Shown: positions 16,821 through 25,697, numbered from the stretch's first letter. The stretch is DNA of 64,000 nucleotides from Rhodococcus jostii RHA1 (GCF_000014565.1 NC_008268.1:6018501-6082500), one strand, 5' to 3'. The notes: generated by a model not told the origin, from the letters alone. Made by a program: numbers and translations.

Positions 16821-19800
16821 TTAGCAGCGGGTGAGCGCGAGCGACAGTTCGGCATCGATGACGCAGATGCTCGAGTTGTCCACGCGGTCGTGGCTCCGCA
16901 GTTCGCCCAGCATCTGGGCCAAGCGGTCCGCGGCGGTGGTGTGTTCGGCCAGCCAGCCGGCGACGGCGTCGGCGGCGGACGTCGCGGGCGAGGCGTCGCG
17001 CAGTACCAGTCCGATCAGGCCGTGCCAGTGCTCCTGCAGGTTGTCGACGAGGACGGCACCCGCCATCGCCTCCCAGTAGGCGGTCCCGGTCTCGCCGACG
17101 GAGAACCGTTCCGACAGCCAGTCGAGGCCCACCACACGACCGAATTCGCGATACGTCTCGGCGACCTGGGTGATCGGCAGGTCGAGCGACTGCGCGGTGG
17201 TCTCCAGGGCGAAGCCCTGCGCCAGGATCCGCAGCGTGCCCAGGTCCTGGGCGGGCGCACCGGTGAGGCGCGGCAGTGCCGCCGCGAGTTCCTGAACCGG
17301 CTTCGCGAACCGCTCGATGAGCTGCTGCGCATCCGTGCCCGCGGTGCGATGCCGCAGCAACCACGACGTGGTGCGTTCGATCAGGTCCTGGATGCCGAAG
17401 TGCAGGTTCAGCCGGGTCCGGTGGGACGCGCCGGGCAAGGTGAGGACCTCGTTCCACAGGCGGTCGATGTCGAACACCTGCCGCACCACCGCGTACGCGA
17501 CGGTGATCTCGGGGGTGCCGACGCCGAGCCGCTCCTCGAGGCGGTGGATCAGGCCGGGGCCGACACGGTCGATCATGTCGCCGGCCACGATCACGGCCAC
17601 GATCTCCCGGGCGAGCCGGTGACCGCTGATCTGCTGGGGGACGCGTTCGCGGATGGACGCCGGGAAGTAGTCGGCGAGAACACCGTCGAACACGGCGTCG
17701 TCGAGCACGGGGGAGGCGAGCAGTTCGGTGACGACGAGATTCTTCGACTGTGCGAGCAGAACAGCGATCTCCGGCCGGACCAGTCCCTGGCCCGCGCGGT
17801 GCCGGGCGGACAGTTCCGCCGCCGATGGCAGCACCTCCGCGGCGCGGCTGATCCCGGCGTCGCGCTCGAGGTTCTCGATCAGCCGCTCGTGGCGTCCGAG
17901 CAGGAACGGTGCGTGGACCTCGGCGAGGCTGATGGCGAGGGTCTGAGAGGCGGCGTCGGCGAGCACCGATTCGCCGATCTCGTCCTGGACGCGGGCGAGC
18001 AGCGTGTTCCGTTCCTCGGCGGGGAGTTCGCCCGCCGCCACGGCCGCGTCCAGCGCGACCTTCAGGTTCACTTCCCGATCCGACGTGGCGACGCCGGTGG
18101 CGTTGTCGATGAAGTCGGCGTTGATCCGGCCGCCGTTCAGCGCGTACTCGATGCGGGCGCGCTGCGTGAGGCCGAGGTTGCCGCCCTCGCCGATCACCGC
18201 GGCGCGCACATCGCTCGCCTCCACCCGGACGGCGTCGTTGGCCGGGTCCGCGGCGTCGGCGTGCCCCTCGGTCGAAGCCTTGACGTACGTGCCGATTCCG
18301 CCGTTCCACAGCAGATCCACGTCCGCGGTCAGCAGCGCCTTCACCACCTCGTGCGGGGGGAGTTCGGTGGCGGTGACGCCGAGGCGTTCCCGCACCTGCG
18401 GCGACAGCGGGATCTTCTTCGCCGTCCGCGGCCACACGCCGCCGCCCGCCGAGACGAGGCTCCGGTCGTAGTCGTCCCAGCTGCTGCCCGCCACGGAGGC
18501 GAGGCGCTCGCGCTCCCGGTAGGACGCCTCGGAATCCGGTTCGGGATCGAGGAAGATGTGCCGGTGGTCGAACGCGCCGACCAGCCGGATGGCGCGGCTG
18601 AGCAGCATCCCGTTGCCGAACACGTCGCCGGACATGTCGCCGATGCCGACCACCGTGAACGCGTCGGTGTCGACGTTCTTGCCCATCTCCGCGAAATGCC
18701 TGCGGACGGAAACCCATCCGCCGCGCGCCGTGATACCCATCGCCTTGTGGTCGTAGCCGGCGGAGCCACCGGACGCGAACGCGTCGCCGAGCCAGAAGCC
18801 GCGACGCGTCGCGATGCTGTTGGCCAGGTCGGAGAACCGGGCCGTGCCCTTGTCGGCGGCCACCACCAGATACGGGTCGGCGTCGTCGTAGATCACCGTG
18901 TCGCGGGGGTGGACCACCTCGCCGTCGACGATGTCGTCGGTGACGTCGAGCAGTCCGTCGATGAAACTCGTGTACGCCGCACGGACCGCGTCGGGCGTCG
19001 TCTCGGTGCGCACCACGAACGCGCCCTTCGCGCCCATCGGAACGATCAGCGAGTTCTTCACGTGCTGCGTCTTCATCAGACCCAGAACCTCGGTGCGGAA
19101 GTCGTCCTTGCGGTCCGACCACCGCAGGCCGCCGCGGGAGACCGGACCGCTGCGAACGTGGCTGCCCTCGACGATCGGCGAATGCACGAAGATCTCGCGG
19201 TACGGGGTCACGGCCGCGGACAAGGACAACAGCGACGGGTCGATCTTGAACGCGGCGGGGGCGGCGCTGATCGTGCGGTCGTGCTGGAACCAGTTGGTGC
19301 GCAGCACCGCCGACGTGAACGACAGCAGGCCGCGGAGCAGACGGTCCTCGTCCAGCGTCGCGGTGCGGTCGATCGCGTCGAACAGCACGCGCTCCGCGTC
19401 CGCGACCGCGCTGTCGCGGTCGGTGCCGGTGACGGCGGGATCGAAACGGGCGGTGAACAGGTCGCGGAAACCGCGCACGAAATCGCTGTGCCGCAACAAG
19501 ATCGCCACGATGTTGGGTTCCGACAGTCCCAGACCCACCTGGCGGAGGTAGCGGCAGGCCGCCCGGACCAGGACGGCGTCCGTCCACGTCAGGTTCGCCG
19601 CGGCGACGAGCCGGGTGAATCCGTCGACCTCCAGATGTCCGGCGGCCGCGGCCTCGAACGCATCGGACAGCAGGCCCGGAGTTTCGGCGTCCCAGGCGAA
19701 GTCGCCGGTGCTGAAGTCGAAGCGGTGGACCAGCGGGCTGCCGGGCTCGCCCGCGGGCAGCTGTTCGTGGGACGCGACCCGCAACCCCAGGTCCGCGAAC

Positions 19801-20003
19801 AGCGCGACCAACTCGGCGAGCAACGGGGTGCCCTGCGGCCAGACCATCACGGCGGCCGGCTCGGGCAATGCATCCGCGGTGTCGACGAATCGCAGCCGCG
19901 GAGTGGTCCCTCCGGACGCCAGGACCGCGCTCGACACGGCGGCCTCGTCCTGGCGTGGACGGGGTGTGTCGGTCGTGCTCGGAATGACACCGGTATAGCT
20001 CAT
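16821..20003 (-). CDS. NAD-specific glutamate dehydrogenase (large type)
   Basis: A 1060-residue NAD-glutamate dehydrogenase that converts glutamate to 2-oxoglutarate and ammonia. The catalytic half has GGLRWSDRKDDFRTEVLGLM followed by a lysine-bearing NSLIVPMGAKGAFVVR (about 310-330). NGGIGTYVKAS (about 570) and a helical C-terminal domain follow. The mycobacterial enzyme Rv2476c is about 1600 residues, so this form lacks much of the N-terminal regulatory part. The start MSYTGVIPSTTD at 20003 was preferred over an ATG 23 codons earlier because the latter has no good RBS. Beside putrescine oxidase, it would recycle the glutamate formed by GabT. Confidence 0.9.
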   Translation of the reverse strand: MSYTGVIPSTTDTPRPRQDEAAVSSAVLASGGTTPRLRFVDTADALPEPAAVMVWPQGTPLLAELVALFADLGLRVASHEQLPAGEPGSPLVHRFDFSTGDFAWDAETPGLLSDAFEAAAAGHLEVDGFTRLVAAANLTWTDAVLVRAACRYLRQVGLGLSEPNIVAILLRHSDFVRGFRDLFTARFDPAVTGTDRDSAVADAERVLFDAIDRTATLDEDRLLRGLLSFTSAVLRTNWFQHDRTISAAPAAFKIDPSLLSLSAAVTPYREIFVHSPIVEGSHVRSGPVSRGGLRWSDRKDDFRTEVLGLMKTQHVKNSLIVPMGAKGAFVVRTETTPDAVRAAYTSFIDGLLDVTDDIVDGEVVHPRDTVIYDDADPYLVVAADKGTARFSDLANSIATRRGFWLGDAFASGGSAGYDHKAMGITARGGWVSVRRHFAEMGKNVDTDAFTVVGIGDMSGDVFGNGMLLSRAIRLVGAFDHRHIFLDPEPDSEASYRERERLASVAGSSWDDYDRSLVSAGGGVWPRTAKKIPLSPQVRERLGVTATELPPHEVVKALLTADVDLLWNGGIGTYVKASTEGHADAADPANDAVRVEASDVRAAVIGEGGNLGLTQRARIEYALNGGRINADFIDNATGVATSDREVNLKVALDAAVAAGELPAEERNTLLARVQDEIGESVLADAASQTLAISLAEVHAPFLLGRHERLIENLERDAGISRAAEVLPSAAELSARHRAGQGLVRPEIAVLLAQSKNLVVTELLASPVLDDAVFDGVLADYFPASIRERVPQQISGHRLAREIVAVIVAGDMIDRVGPGLIHRLEERLGVGTPEITVAYAVVRQVFDIDRLWNEVLTLPGASHRTRLNLHFGIQDLIERTTSWLLRHRTAGTDAQQLIERFAKPVQELAAALPRLTGAPAQDLGTLRILAQGFALETTAQSLDLPITQVAETYREFGRVVGLDWLSERFSVGETGTAYWEAMAGAVLVDNLQEHWHGLIGLVLRDASPATSAADAVAGWLAEHTTAADRLAQMLGELRSHDRVDNSSICVIDAELSLALTRC

Positions 20004-20122
20004 CGTGTGGCTCCTGACCCCTGATCTGGCAAACGCGTGACTTGGGAACCAGTGTGTCGAGAAGAGACGCACGCCACATCCGACGAAGTGGAGCGTCGTG
20101 TGGCGACGGACGCGACGTTTCG

Positions 20123-20172
20123 GAGCTGTGAGTGCTTGTTAACCGCGGGCGGTTAACAAGTACTCACGGCTC
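20123..20172. repeat. Dispersed palindrome, copy 1 (overlaps MFS stop codon)
   Basis: 24-base arms (20123-20146 and 20149-20172) pair with two mismatches around a 2-base loop. The core GTGAGTACTTGTTAACCGC and its complement is also found at 27710-27755. The TAA stop of the MFS gene (20153-20155) lies inside it, so the last residues of that protein (AVSTC) are encoded by the repeat. It is probably a transcription terminator made from a mobile or amplified palindromic element. Confidence 0.8.
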
Positions 20173-21316
20173 GCCAGGTGGAGACCGCTGCGGTGCCGAG
20201 CAGTCCGCCGGTGATCACGAAGATCGACGACGTACCCGCGACCCCCGCCGCGGCGCCTGCGGCCAGCGGAATCAGTACCTGCCCGAGCCGGTTGCCGGTC
20301 AGGCGCAGCGACAACGCGGCGGCCCGGTTGGCGGCGGTGACGAGCCCGGCCACCCACGTCATCGTCAGTGGTTGACCGATGCCCCAGAAGAATCCGGCCA
20401 CGACGAGGAGCAGGGCCATCCAGACCGGGTGGGGCACGAACGGCAGCAGGGCGGTGGGCAGCGCCGAGCACAGCGTGGCGGAGATCAGCAGCTTCTGCCG
20501 CGGCACTCGGGTGAGCAGCCACGGCAGGAACGCGCGCGACACGATCGACGCCGCGGTCCGCGCGGTCAGCAACAGCGACACCAAGAGGACGCTGAAACCG
20601 AACTCGTGCCCGAGGACGGGGAGGTACGCGACGACGACGTCGACCGACGCCAGCACGATCAGACTGCTGAACACGGCCGGCCGCATCCCGGTCGTCGAGA
20701 TCATGCTGAACACGGACTGCCGGTCGCTTTTCGACGGCGACTCCGCCGCTTGCGGGCGTTCGCGTATCGGCCAGGCGAACGGGATCGCGGCCAGCGACAC
20801 CACACCCATCACCGTCAGCGCCAGAGTGGTTTCGACGACGCCGCCGTCCGAGCTTCCCGCCGCGATCAGTCCGACCAGCGGAACACCGACGGCCTGGCCG
20901 ATCGAGACGCCGAGCGTCAATCCGGCAAAACCCCGGTCCAGCTGACCGGGCGGGGAGAGGAGCGTGATGAACCCCTGCCCGGCGACGGTCACGAGGATCT
21001 GGCCGAACCCCAGGATCACGTTGCCGAGGCCGAGGACGATCAGGTCGTCGCTCACGGCGATCACCAGGACACCGAGCGAGGTCAGCACCACGCCGGTCCG
21101 CAGCACCGCGGCAGCGTGCCGCCGGTCCACGGCGCGTCCGATCCGGACCGCGACGAGCAGCGGTGCCAGTGAGAACAGGGCGGTGACGACGCCGATCGTG
21201 ACGGCGTCGCCGCCGAGCGCGAGGACGCGGTAGGAGACGAGAACGCGGACAGCGTGATAGACGGCCTGGAGGAGAGCAGTGGCAACGCAGACGTTGAGGA
21301 ACCAGTGCTTCACCAC
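20153..21316 (-). CDS. MFS transporter
   Basis: A 387-residue major facilitator with about 12 hydrophobic helices, a conserved loop GRAVDRRHAA after TM2 and a second-half signature around GNRLGQVLIPLAAG. The substrate is unknown. The first codon is GTG (MVKHWFLN), 2 nt after the stop of the lipoprotein gene, so AEC transporter, lipoprotein and MFS form one operon. The C-terminal codons are contributed by the dispersed palindrome. An earlier end of the original protein, before insertion of the palindrome, is possible. Confidence 0.78.
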   Translation of the reverse strand: MVKHWFLNVCVATALLQAVYHAVRVLVSYRVLALGGDAVTIGVVTALFSLAPLLVAVRIGRAVDRRHAAAVLRTGVVLTSLGVLVIAVSDDLIVLGLGNVILGFGQILVTVAGQGFITLLSPPGQLDRGFAGLTLGVSIGQAVGVPLVGLIAAGSSDGGVVETTLALTVMGVVSLAAIPFAWPIRERPQAAESPSKSDRQSVFSMISTTGMRPAVFSSLIVLASVDVVVAYLPVLGHEFGFSVLLVSLLLTARTAASIVSRAFLPWLLTRVPRQKLLISATLCSALPTALLPFVPHPVWMALLLVVAGFFWGIGQPLTMTWVAGLVTAANRAAALSLRLTGNRLGQVLIPLAAGAAAGVAGTSSIFVITGGLLGTAAVSTWRAVSTC

Positions 21317-21317
21317 G

Positions 21318-21800
21318 TCATCCGTTGATCACCTGGCGATTGCCGAGTGGCGCCTGCAACGGGACTTCGAGGGTGCCGAACACGGCGACGAGAATGCACA
21401 TCTTGTCGGCGGCCTCCGGGAGGGTGCCGGTGCGCAGCGAGATCGTGACGGTGGTGTCGGTCTCGGTGACGGTCGCGTCGGCGCCGTAACACTCCGGGGT
21501 CCCGGTGACGAAGTGGATCGCCACCGTGTTGCCGTCCGCGCGGGACCACGACTCGAACGGCGTCGGATTCGCCCGGACGATGTCGGGGCGCGACTCGAAG
21601 ACGGTGCCGAACTCGCCGCCGGGCACTTCGGAGGGAATCGGCATCCCCGACGACGGATTGGTCGGGCTGGGATCCACTGCGGACGCGATCTCCGGGGGAA
21701 TCGTCGGTTCGTCGGTGCTCGAACCGGACCCGCATCCGGCGAGGGCGAGGCAGGCCAGCACTGCGAGGGCGATTACGCGCATATGCCACGGTAACCTCAT
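21318..21800 (-). CDS. Putative lipoprotein
   Basis: A 160-residue secreted protein. A hydrophobic signal sequence ends in the lipobox LALAGC, so the mature protein should be lipid-anchored on the outer face of the cytoplasmic membrane. It is followed by a Ser/Pro/Thr-rich linker and a beta-rich domain with two cysteines (TPECYGAD, ADKMCILV). No family was recognised. The ATG at 21800 overlaps the stop of the upstream AEC gene (ATGA), which favours this start over the Met six codons later. It lies in an operon with two transporters. Confidence 0.7.
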   Translation of the reverse strand: MRLPWHMRVIALAVLACLALAGCGSGSSTDEPTIPPEIASAVDPSPTNPSSGMPIPSEVPGGEFGTVFESRPDIVRANPTPFESWSRADGNTVAIHFVTGTPECYGADATVTETDTTVTISLRTGTLPEAADKMCILVAVFGTLEVPLQAPLGNRQVING

Positions 21801-22726
21801 CCCGCGAGCAGGCCGGAGACCAGCGCAATCCCCGGAATCGCGGCCAGAGTGGTGACGAAGGCCGTGTCTCGCGCCAGCACCGTTCCCACCCCGTACCGGC
21901 TGGCGTAGACGAAGACGTTCTGGGCCGTCGGCAGTGTCGCCACCACCACGATGGCGAACAGTTCGTGGCCGTCGAGCCCGAGCAGGAAGCGCGCCATCAG
22001 GTAGGCCAGCACCGGTTGCACGACGATCTTGAGCACCGACGCCAGCGCGACGTCGCGTCGCGGGCTCGTCCCCTTCTCCAGCACCCGCACCCCGTACAGC
22101 GAAATGCCGAACGCGAGCAGCGCGCCCGGCACCGACGCGCCGCCTAGGAGCCGGAACGGCTGCATCAGGGCTTCCGGGGGTGTCCAGCCGAGGAGTGCGA
22201 TCAGCAGTCCCGCGGCCCCCGCCACGACGATCGGGTTCTTGAACGGCGCGGTGATCGTGTCGAGTCGCGACGCGCCGCGTCGGAGCGTGGTGACGTCGAG
22301 GATGGTGAGGGCGATGGGGGAGTACGCGATGATCTGGAACAGCAGCAGCGGCGCCACGAACGACGCGTCCCCCAGCACGAACACGGCGATGGGTATGCCG
22401 AGATTCGCGGAGTTCACGTAGGACGCCGACAGGGCGCCGATCGTCAGTTCCGGAAGGGACCTGCGTAGCCACACTCTCGCAATGACCATGTACAGTGCGC
22501 CGACCGTCAATGCCGTGACAGCCGCGACGGCCAGAGTGGGCGAGAAGATCACCGAGAGGTCGGACGATGCGAGCGAATCGAACAGCAGCGCCGGTGTGGC
22601 GACGAAGAACACCAGCCTGCCCAGGACGGTTTCGCCCTCCGCACCCAGCGTCCCGCGACGGCCGAGCAGGTAGCCGATCGCAATGATCACGAATATGACG
22701 GTGAATCCCGCAACAACTCCCGACAC
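21797..22726 (-). CDS. AEC-family (auxin efflux carrier-like) transporter
   Basis: A 309-residue membrane protein with about 10 hydrophobic helices and the typical AEC beginning (VSGVVAGFTVIFVIIAIGYL). It also has the helix-breaking motif YVNSANLGIPIAVFVLG and a C-terminal LPTAQNVFVYASRYG. Such carriers move organic anions or related solutes. The GTG at 22726 was chosen because GAGGAGG lies 9 nt upstream; a TTG at 22768 is also open. A CGACAGG-N7-CCTGTCG inverted repeat (22744-22764) just upstream could be an operator. It is the first gene of a three-gene operon. Confidence 0.8.
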   Translation of the reverse strand: MSGVVAGFTVIFVIIAIGYLLGRRGTLGAEGETVLGRLVFFVATPALLFDSLASSDLSVIFSPTLAVAAVTALTVGALYMVIARVWLRRSLPELTIGALSASYVNSANLGIPIAVFVLGDASFVAPLLLFQIIAYSPIALTILDVTTLRRGASRLDTITAPFKNPIVVAGAAGLLIALLGWTPPEALMQPFRLLGGASVPGALLAFGISLYGVRVLEKGTSPRRDVALASVLKIVVQPVLAYLMARFLLGLDGHELFAIVVVATLPTAQNVFVYASRYGVGTVLARDTAFVTTLAAIPGIALVSGLLAG

Positions 22727-22867
22727 GCTGCGGGGCACCTCCTCGACAGGTAAGCCTCCTGTCGGCAAACCTTCCGAAGTCTAGTGCTCGGCGTTCGGGT
22801 GGGTGACAATAGCGTCCGGTCGGGGAGATCGTCTGTGCGCGCGTTCCGTCGCGCTCGAGGAGTCGCA

Positions 22868-23920
22868 ATGCTGCGTCGAACGACCGTCCTCTGTGCGCTG
22901 TTCTGCGCGTGGACCCTCGCCTGGGGCGCGGCTCCCGTGGCGTCGGCGCTGGCCCCGCCGTCGAGCGGGGATCCGAACCTGATCGCGCTCGCCGGGCAGG
23001 TGCTCGGGCGCAGCTACCGCGAGAACGCGAGCGTCGCGTACATCGACGCGTCCGGCGCCCGGTTCGCGAATTTCGGGGCCACCGAGGACACCGACTTCGA
23101 GATCGGTTCCGTCACCAAGACATTCACCGCGGAATTGTTCGTCGACGCCGTCGCCCGGGGTGAGGTGCGCGAGGACACGAAGGTCGGAGATTTGTTGCCG
23201 TTGCAGGGCGCACCGGTCGGCGACGTGACGCTGCTCGAGCTGGCGTCCCACACGTCCGGGCTGGCGCAGTTCCCGATGAGCACCGACACCGTGGTGGCCG
23301 TCGGGCACTGGGTGGTCGCGTCCAACCCGTTCACCTACGACCGGGACACCCTGCTGCAGCAGCTGCAGTCGGCGCCGCTCACGACCCGCGGCACGTACTC
23401 GTACTCGACCGTCGGCTTCGCGCTGCTCGGTCAGGCGCTGGCCGCGGCCGCGCACACCGACTACCCGTCGCTGCTCCGCGAGCGCATGCTCGTCCCCCTC
23501 GGACTGTCGCAGTCGTGGATGCCGCTCACCGCCGCCGACCTGCCCCCGAATGTCACCCGAGGATTCGACGTCCTGCACCGGTCGCAGGACCCGTGGCCGT
23601 TGGATGCCTACGCCCCGGCCGGCGGGTTGCGGTCCACGGCGAACGACATGTCGGCGTACGTCCGTGCACTCCTCGACGGGACGGTCCCCGGCGCCGCGGC
23701 CATGGACCCGCGGTGGATCGGTGACAACTTCCGCGCGCTGTCGTGGTCGATCGTCCCGTTCGAAGGTCGCGAGTACACGCTGCACGGTGGCGCGACCGGT
23801 GGTTTCCAGTGCACCGTCGTGCTCGACCGCGAGAACGACCGCGGGCTCGTCATCCTCACCGACACCATCGGCGGTCTCGAGCAGCAGGGTCTGGAGATCC
23901 TCGCCCACACCCCGATGTGA
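22868..23920 (+). CDS. Secreted serine hydrolase, beta-lactamase/DD-peptidase fold
   Basis: A 350-residue protein with a signal peptide (cleavage near VASA at about 27). The class-C beta-lactamase/AmpH-like catalytic set is Ser81-x-x-Lys84 (EIGSVTKTF), Tyr179-Ser-Thr181 (YSYSTVGFALLG) and HGGATGG near the C-terminus. Thr replaces the usual Asn of the YxN motif. Members include esterases, D-aminopeptidases and penicillin-recognising proteins; resistance should not be assumed. The ATG follows GAGGAGTCGCA. It is divergent from the AEC operon. The stop codon again sits in a GTGAGTG that has a distant complement (CACTCAC at 23950). Confidence 0.82.
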   Translation: MLRRTTVLCALFCAWTLAWGAAPVASALAPPSSGDPNLIALAGQVLGRSYRENASVAYIDASGARFANFGATEDTDFEIGSVTKTFTAELFVDAVARGEVREDTKVGDLLPLQGAPVGDVTLLELASHTSGLAQFPMSTDTVVAVGHWVVASNPFTYDRDTLLQQLQSAPLTTRGTYSYSTVGFALLGQALAAAAHTDYPSLLRERMLVPLGLSQSWMPLTAADLPPNVTRGFDVLHRSQDPWPLDAYAPAGGLRSTANDMSAYVRALLDGTVPGAAAMDPRWIGDNFRALSWSIVPFEGREYTLHGGATGGFQCTVVLDRENDRGLVILTDTIGGLEQQGLEILAHTPM

Positions 23921-23964
23921 GTGTTTTCGCGTCCCGGGGCACACATTGTCACTCACCTGCCCAG

Positions 23965-23981
23965 ATACCCCCGCTGGGTAT
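23965..23981. promoter_or_regulatory. CsoR-type palindrome
   Basis: ATACCC-CCGCT-GGGTAT has 6-bp perfect arms and a C/G-rich centre, the general form of actinobacterial CsoR copper operators. A plausible -10 element TACAGT (23989-23994) follows, with the GTG start of the next gene 7 nt later. A repressor here would block RNA polymerase. Copper control is inferred from the palindrome and from the DUF305 gene downstream. Confidence 0.55.
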
Positions 23982-24000
23982 GTCCGGTTACAGTGGTCGT

Positions 24001-24390
24001 GTGGAGACGGCAACCGGGCGGACGCGCACAGTCGCGGCGCGTGCCGCGCTGCTGATCGCCGTCGCCGCCGGGGTGCTCCTCATGCACAGCCTGATCGCGC
24101 CGACCGCGATCGCCGCGGCGCACGGGCAGCCCTCGGTCACCGCGTCCCACGCCGAAGACCCCCACGGTTGCGGCGGGGACGGCTGCGAGCAACCCCATCT
24201 CACCGGACATCAGTGTGCCGGCGTGATCGTGGTGATCGCCGCGCTGACGTCGGTGATGTTGCTGTGGTGGCATTCCGTGGATCCCGCCGCGCGACGGTCG
24301 CGGGTGAGCGCCGACCGTGTGCAGTCGGGGCGCGGACCACCACCGTGGACGGTGCTTTCTTTGGCGGAACTCTCGATTCTGCGGGTGTGA
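24001..24390 (+). CDS. DUF6153-like small membrane protein
   Basis: A 129-residue protein with two hydrophobic segments (about 13-35 and 73-92). Between them is a His/Cys-rich external loop (SHAEDPHGCGGDGCEQPHLTG) that looks metal-binding. The tail is charged and cytoplasmic. I place it with DUF6153-type proteins often found beside DUF305; this is from memory of the family. GTG at 24001 was chosen because the alternative ATG at 23980 lies inside the palindrome. There is no Shine-Dalgarno sequence, and the -10-like TACAGT is 6 nt away, so the mRNA may be leaderless. Confidence 0.65.
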   Translation: METATGRTRTVAARAALLIAVAAGVLLMHSLIAPTAIAAAHGQPSVTASHAEDPHGCGGDGCEQPHLTGHQCAGVIVVIAALTSVMLLWWHSVDPAARRSRVSADRVQSGRGPPPWTVLSLAELSILRV

Positions 24391-24460
24391 CAGGGAGCCC
24401 GGGGCGCGTGCCCCGGCGGATCCGGCTGTCATTTCCCGAATCGATCTCGAGGAGTTCTTC

Positions 24461-25054
24461 ATGCGCACCACCATCACTGCCCTGATCGCCGCCGCGGCAG
24501 GCGCGGCTCTCGTCCTGGCCGGCTGCGGCACCGACTCGGCAGGCACCTCGTCGACGTCCGGCGCCTCGACGTCCGCCGTCGAATCGCAGGCACAGTTCAA
24601 CGACGCCGACGTCGCGTTTCTGGAAGGCATGTACCCGCATCACGCGCAGGCGGTGGAGATGGCCGACATGGTCGCCGGCCACACCGACAACGCCGACGTG
24701 GTCGCTCTGGCCGCCGCGATCAAGTCGGCGCAGCAACCGGAGATGGACCGGATGACCACCTGGCTCCAGCAGTGGGGGCGACCGGTTCCGACGTTCGACA
24801 TGTCCGGCATGCACGGCATGAACCACGGCGACGGAATGATGTCGGCCGATCAGATGGACGCCCTGACGGCACTGACGGGCACGGAATTCGACCGGCAATG
24901 GCTGACCATGATGATCGAGCACCACGAGGGCGCGATCGACATGGCGAACACCGAACTGGCCGACGGTGAGAACCCGGAGGTCAAGCAGATGGCCACCGGC
25001 ATCGTGACCGCCCAGCAGAAGGAGATCGCCGACATGCAGGCCGAGCTCGGCTGA
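24461..25054 (+). CDS. DUF305 lipoprotein (CopM-like)
   Basis: A 197-residue lipoprotein with lipobox LVLAGC (residue 22), a Ser/Thr linker and a four-helix DUF305 domain. The hallmark Met/His motifs occur twice: FLEGMYPHHAQAVEMADM (about 54-71) and LTMMIEHHEGAIDMAN (about 147-162). A Met/His loop (MSGMHGMNHGDGMM) lies between them. DUF305 proteins bind copper or silver outside the cytoplasm. The start has GAGGAGTTCTTC upstream. It follows the DUF6153-like gene after 70 bp and probably shares its CsoR-type control. Confidence 0.88.
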   Translation: MRTTITALIAAAAGAALVLAGCGTDSAGTSSTSGASTSAVESQAQFNDADVAFLEGMYPHHAQAVEMADMVAGHTDNADVVALAAAIKSAQQPEMDRMTTWLQQWGRPVPTFDMSGMHGMNHGDGMMSADQMDALTALTGTEFDRQWLTMMIEHHEGAIDMANTELADGENPEVKQMATGIVTAQQKEIADMQAELG

Positions 25055-25065
25055 CCGGAATGACG

Positions 25066-25100
25066 AAAGGCCGCGTAATCCGAGGATTACGCGGCCTTTT
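25066..25100. terminator. Bidirectional rho-independent terminator
   Basis: Perfect 15-base arms (25066-25080 and 25085-25099) around a 4-base loop CGAG end in TTTT, with AAA at the other foot. It lies between the convergent DUF305 and rpsR genes and serves both. Confidence 0.9.
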
Positions 25101-25115
25101 CGGTGCCTACGTGAG

Positions 25116-25370
25116 TTACCGGCTCGTGAAGGGCAGCAGAGCCATCTCGCGAGCGTTCTTGACGGCGACGGCAACCTGACGCTGCTGCTGCGGGGTCAGG
25201 CCCGTGACGCGGCGGCTACGGATCTTGCCGCGGTCCGAGATGAACGTGCGGAGGAGGTTGATGTCCTTGTAATCGACGTGCTCGATCTTGGCCGCGAACA
25301 ACGGGTTCTTCTTGGGCTTGCGGCCCTCGACGGGACGCGGCTTCTTCGACGGTGCTCTCTTGACTGCCAT
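25116..25370 (-). CDS. rpsR2: 30S ribosomal protein S18, zinc-independent paralogue
   Basis: An 84-residue S18 with the family core [27 protein letters not shown] split over residues 34-60 and no cysteine. It is therefore the C-minus paralogue made under zinc limitation. It is the last gene of the four-gene leftward operon that starts behind the Zur-like box at 26147. It lies 9 nt after rpsN and is followed by a strong terminator. Confidence 0.93.
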
Positions 25371-25379
25371 CTGCTTCCT

Positions 25380-25685
25380 TTACCAGCTCGACTTGTGGAC
25401 GCCTGGCAGCTCCCCGCGGTGCGCCATCTCGCGAACACGCACGCGAGAGAGCCCGAACTTCCTCAGGTGGCCGCGCGGACGTCCATCCGCAGCGTCTCGA
25501 TTGCGCAATCGTACCGGACTCGCGTCGCGGGGCAGACGCTGCAGTGCCGCCCGGGCCTCCGCGCGCTCGTCTTCGCTGCTCGACGGACGGCGGATGGTCT
25601 CCTTCAGCTCTGTGCGGCGCTCGGCCCAGCGTGCCACGACGATCTTGCGCTGCTCGTTCTTCGCGATCTTCGACTTCTTCGCCAT
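25380..25685 (-). CDS. rpsN2: 30S ribosomal protein S14, zinc-independent paralogue
   Basis: A 101-residue S14 of the long, cysteine-free type ([20 protein letters not shown] at the start, [20 protein letters not shown] at about 70-89). The zinc form is about 61 residues with CxxC pairs, so this is the C-minus form. It sits between rpmG and rpsR in the leftward operon. The longer protein can occupy the same ribosomal site without zinc. Confidence 0.94.
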   Translation of the reverse strand: MAKKSKIAKNEQRKIVVARWAERRTELKETIRRPSSSEDERAEARAALQRLPRDASPVRLRNRDAADGRPRGHLRKFGLSRVRVREMAHRGELPGVHKSSW

Positions 25686-25697
25686 GTCGGGTGTCTT

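Noticed and set aside
16812..20024. Open frame of about 1070 codons on the + strand, antisense to the glutamate dehydrogenase gene
   Set aside because: It mirrors the coding frame of a recognised enzyme; translation is rich in Arg, Asp, Gly and Val with no domain, as is usual for antisense frames in high-GC DNA.
22868..23920. Antibiotic-resistance beta-lactamase
   Set aside because: The SxxK, YxT and HGG motifs place it in the broad serine hydrolase/class-C-like family, but Thr replaces Asn in the YxN motif and most such actinobacterial proteins are esterases or peptidases.
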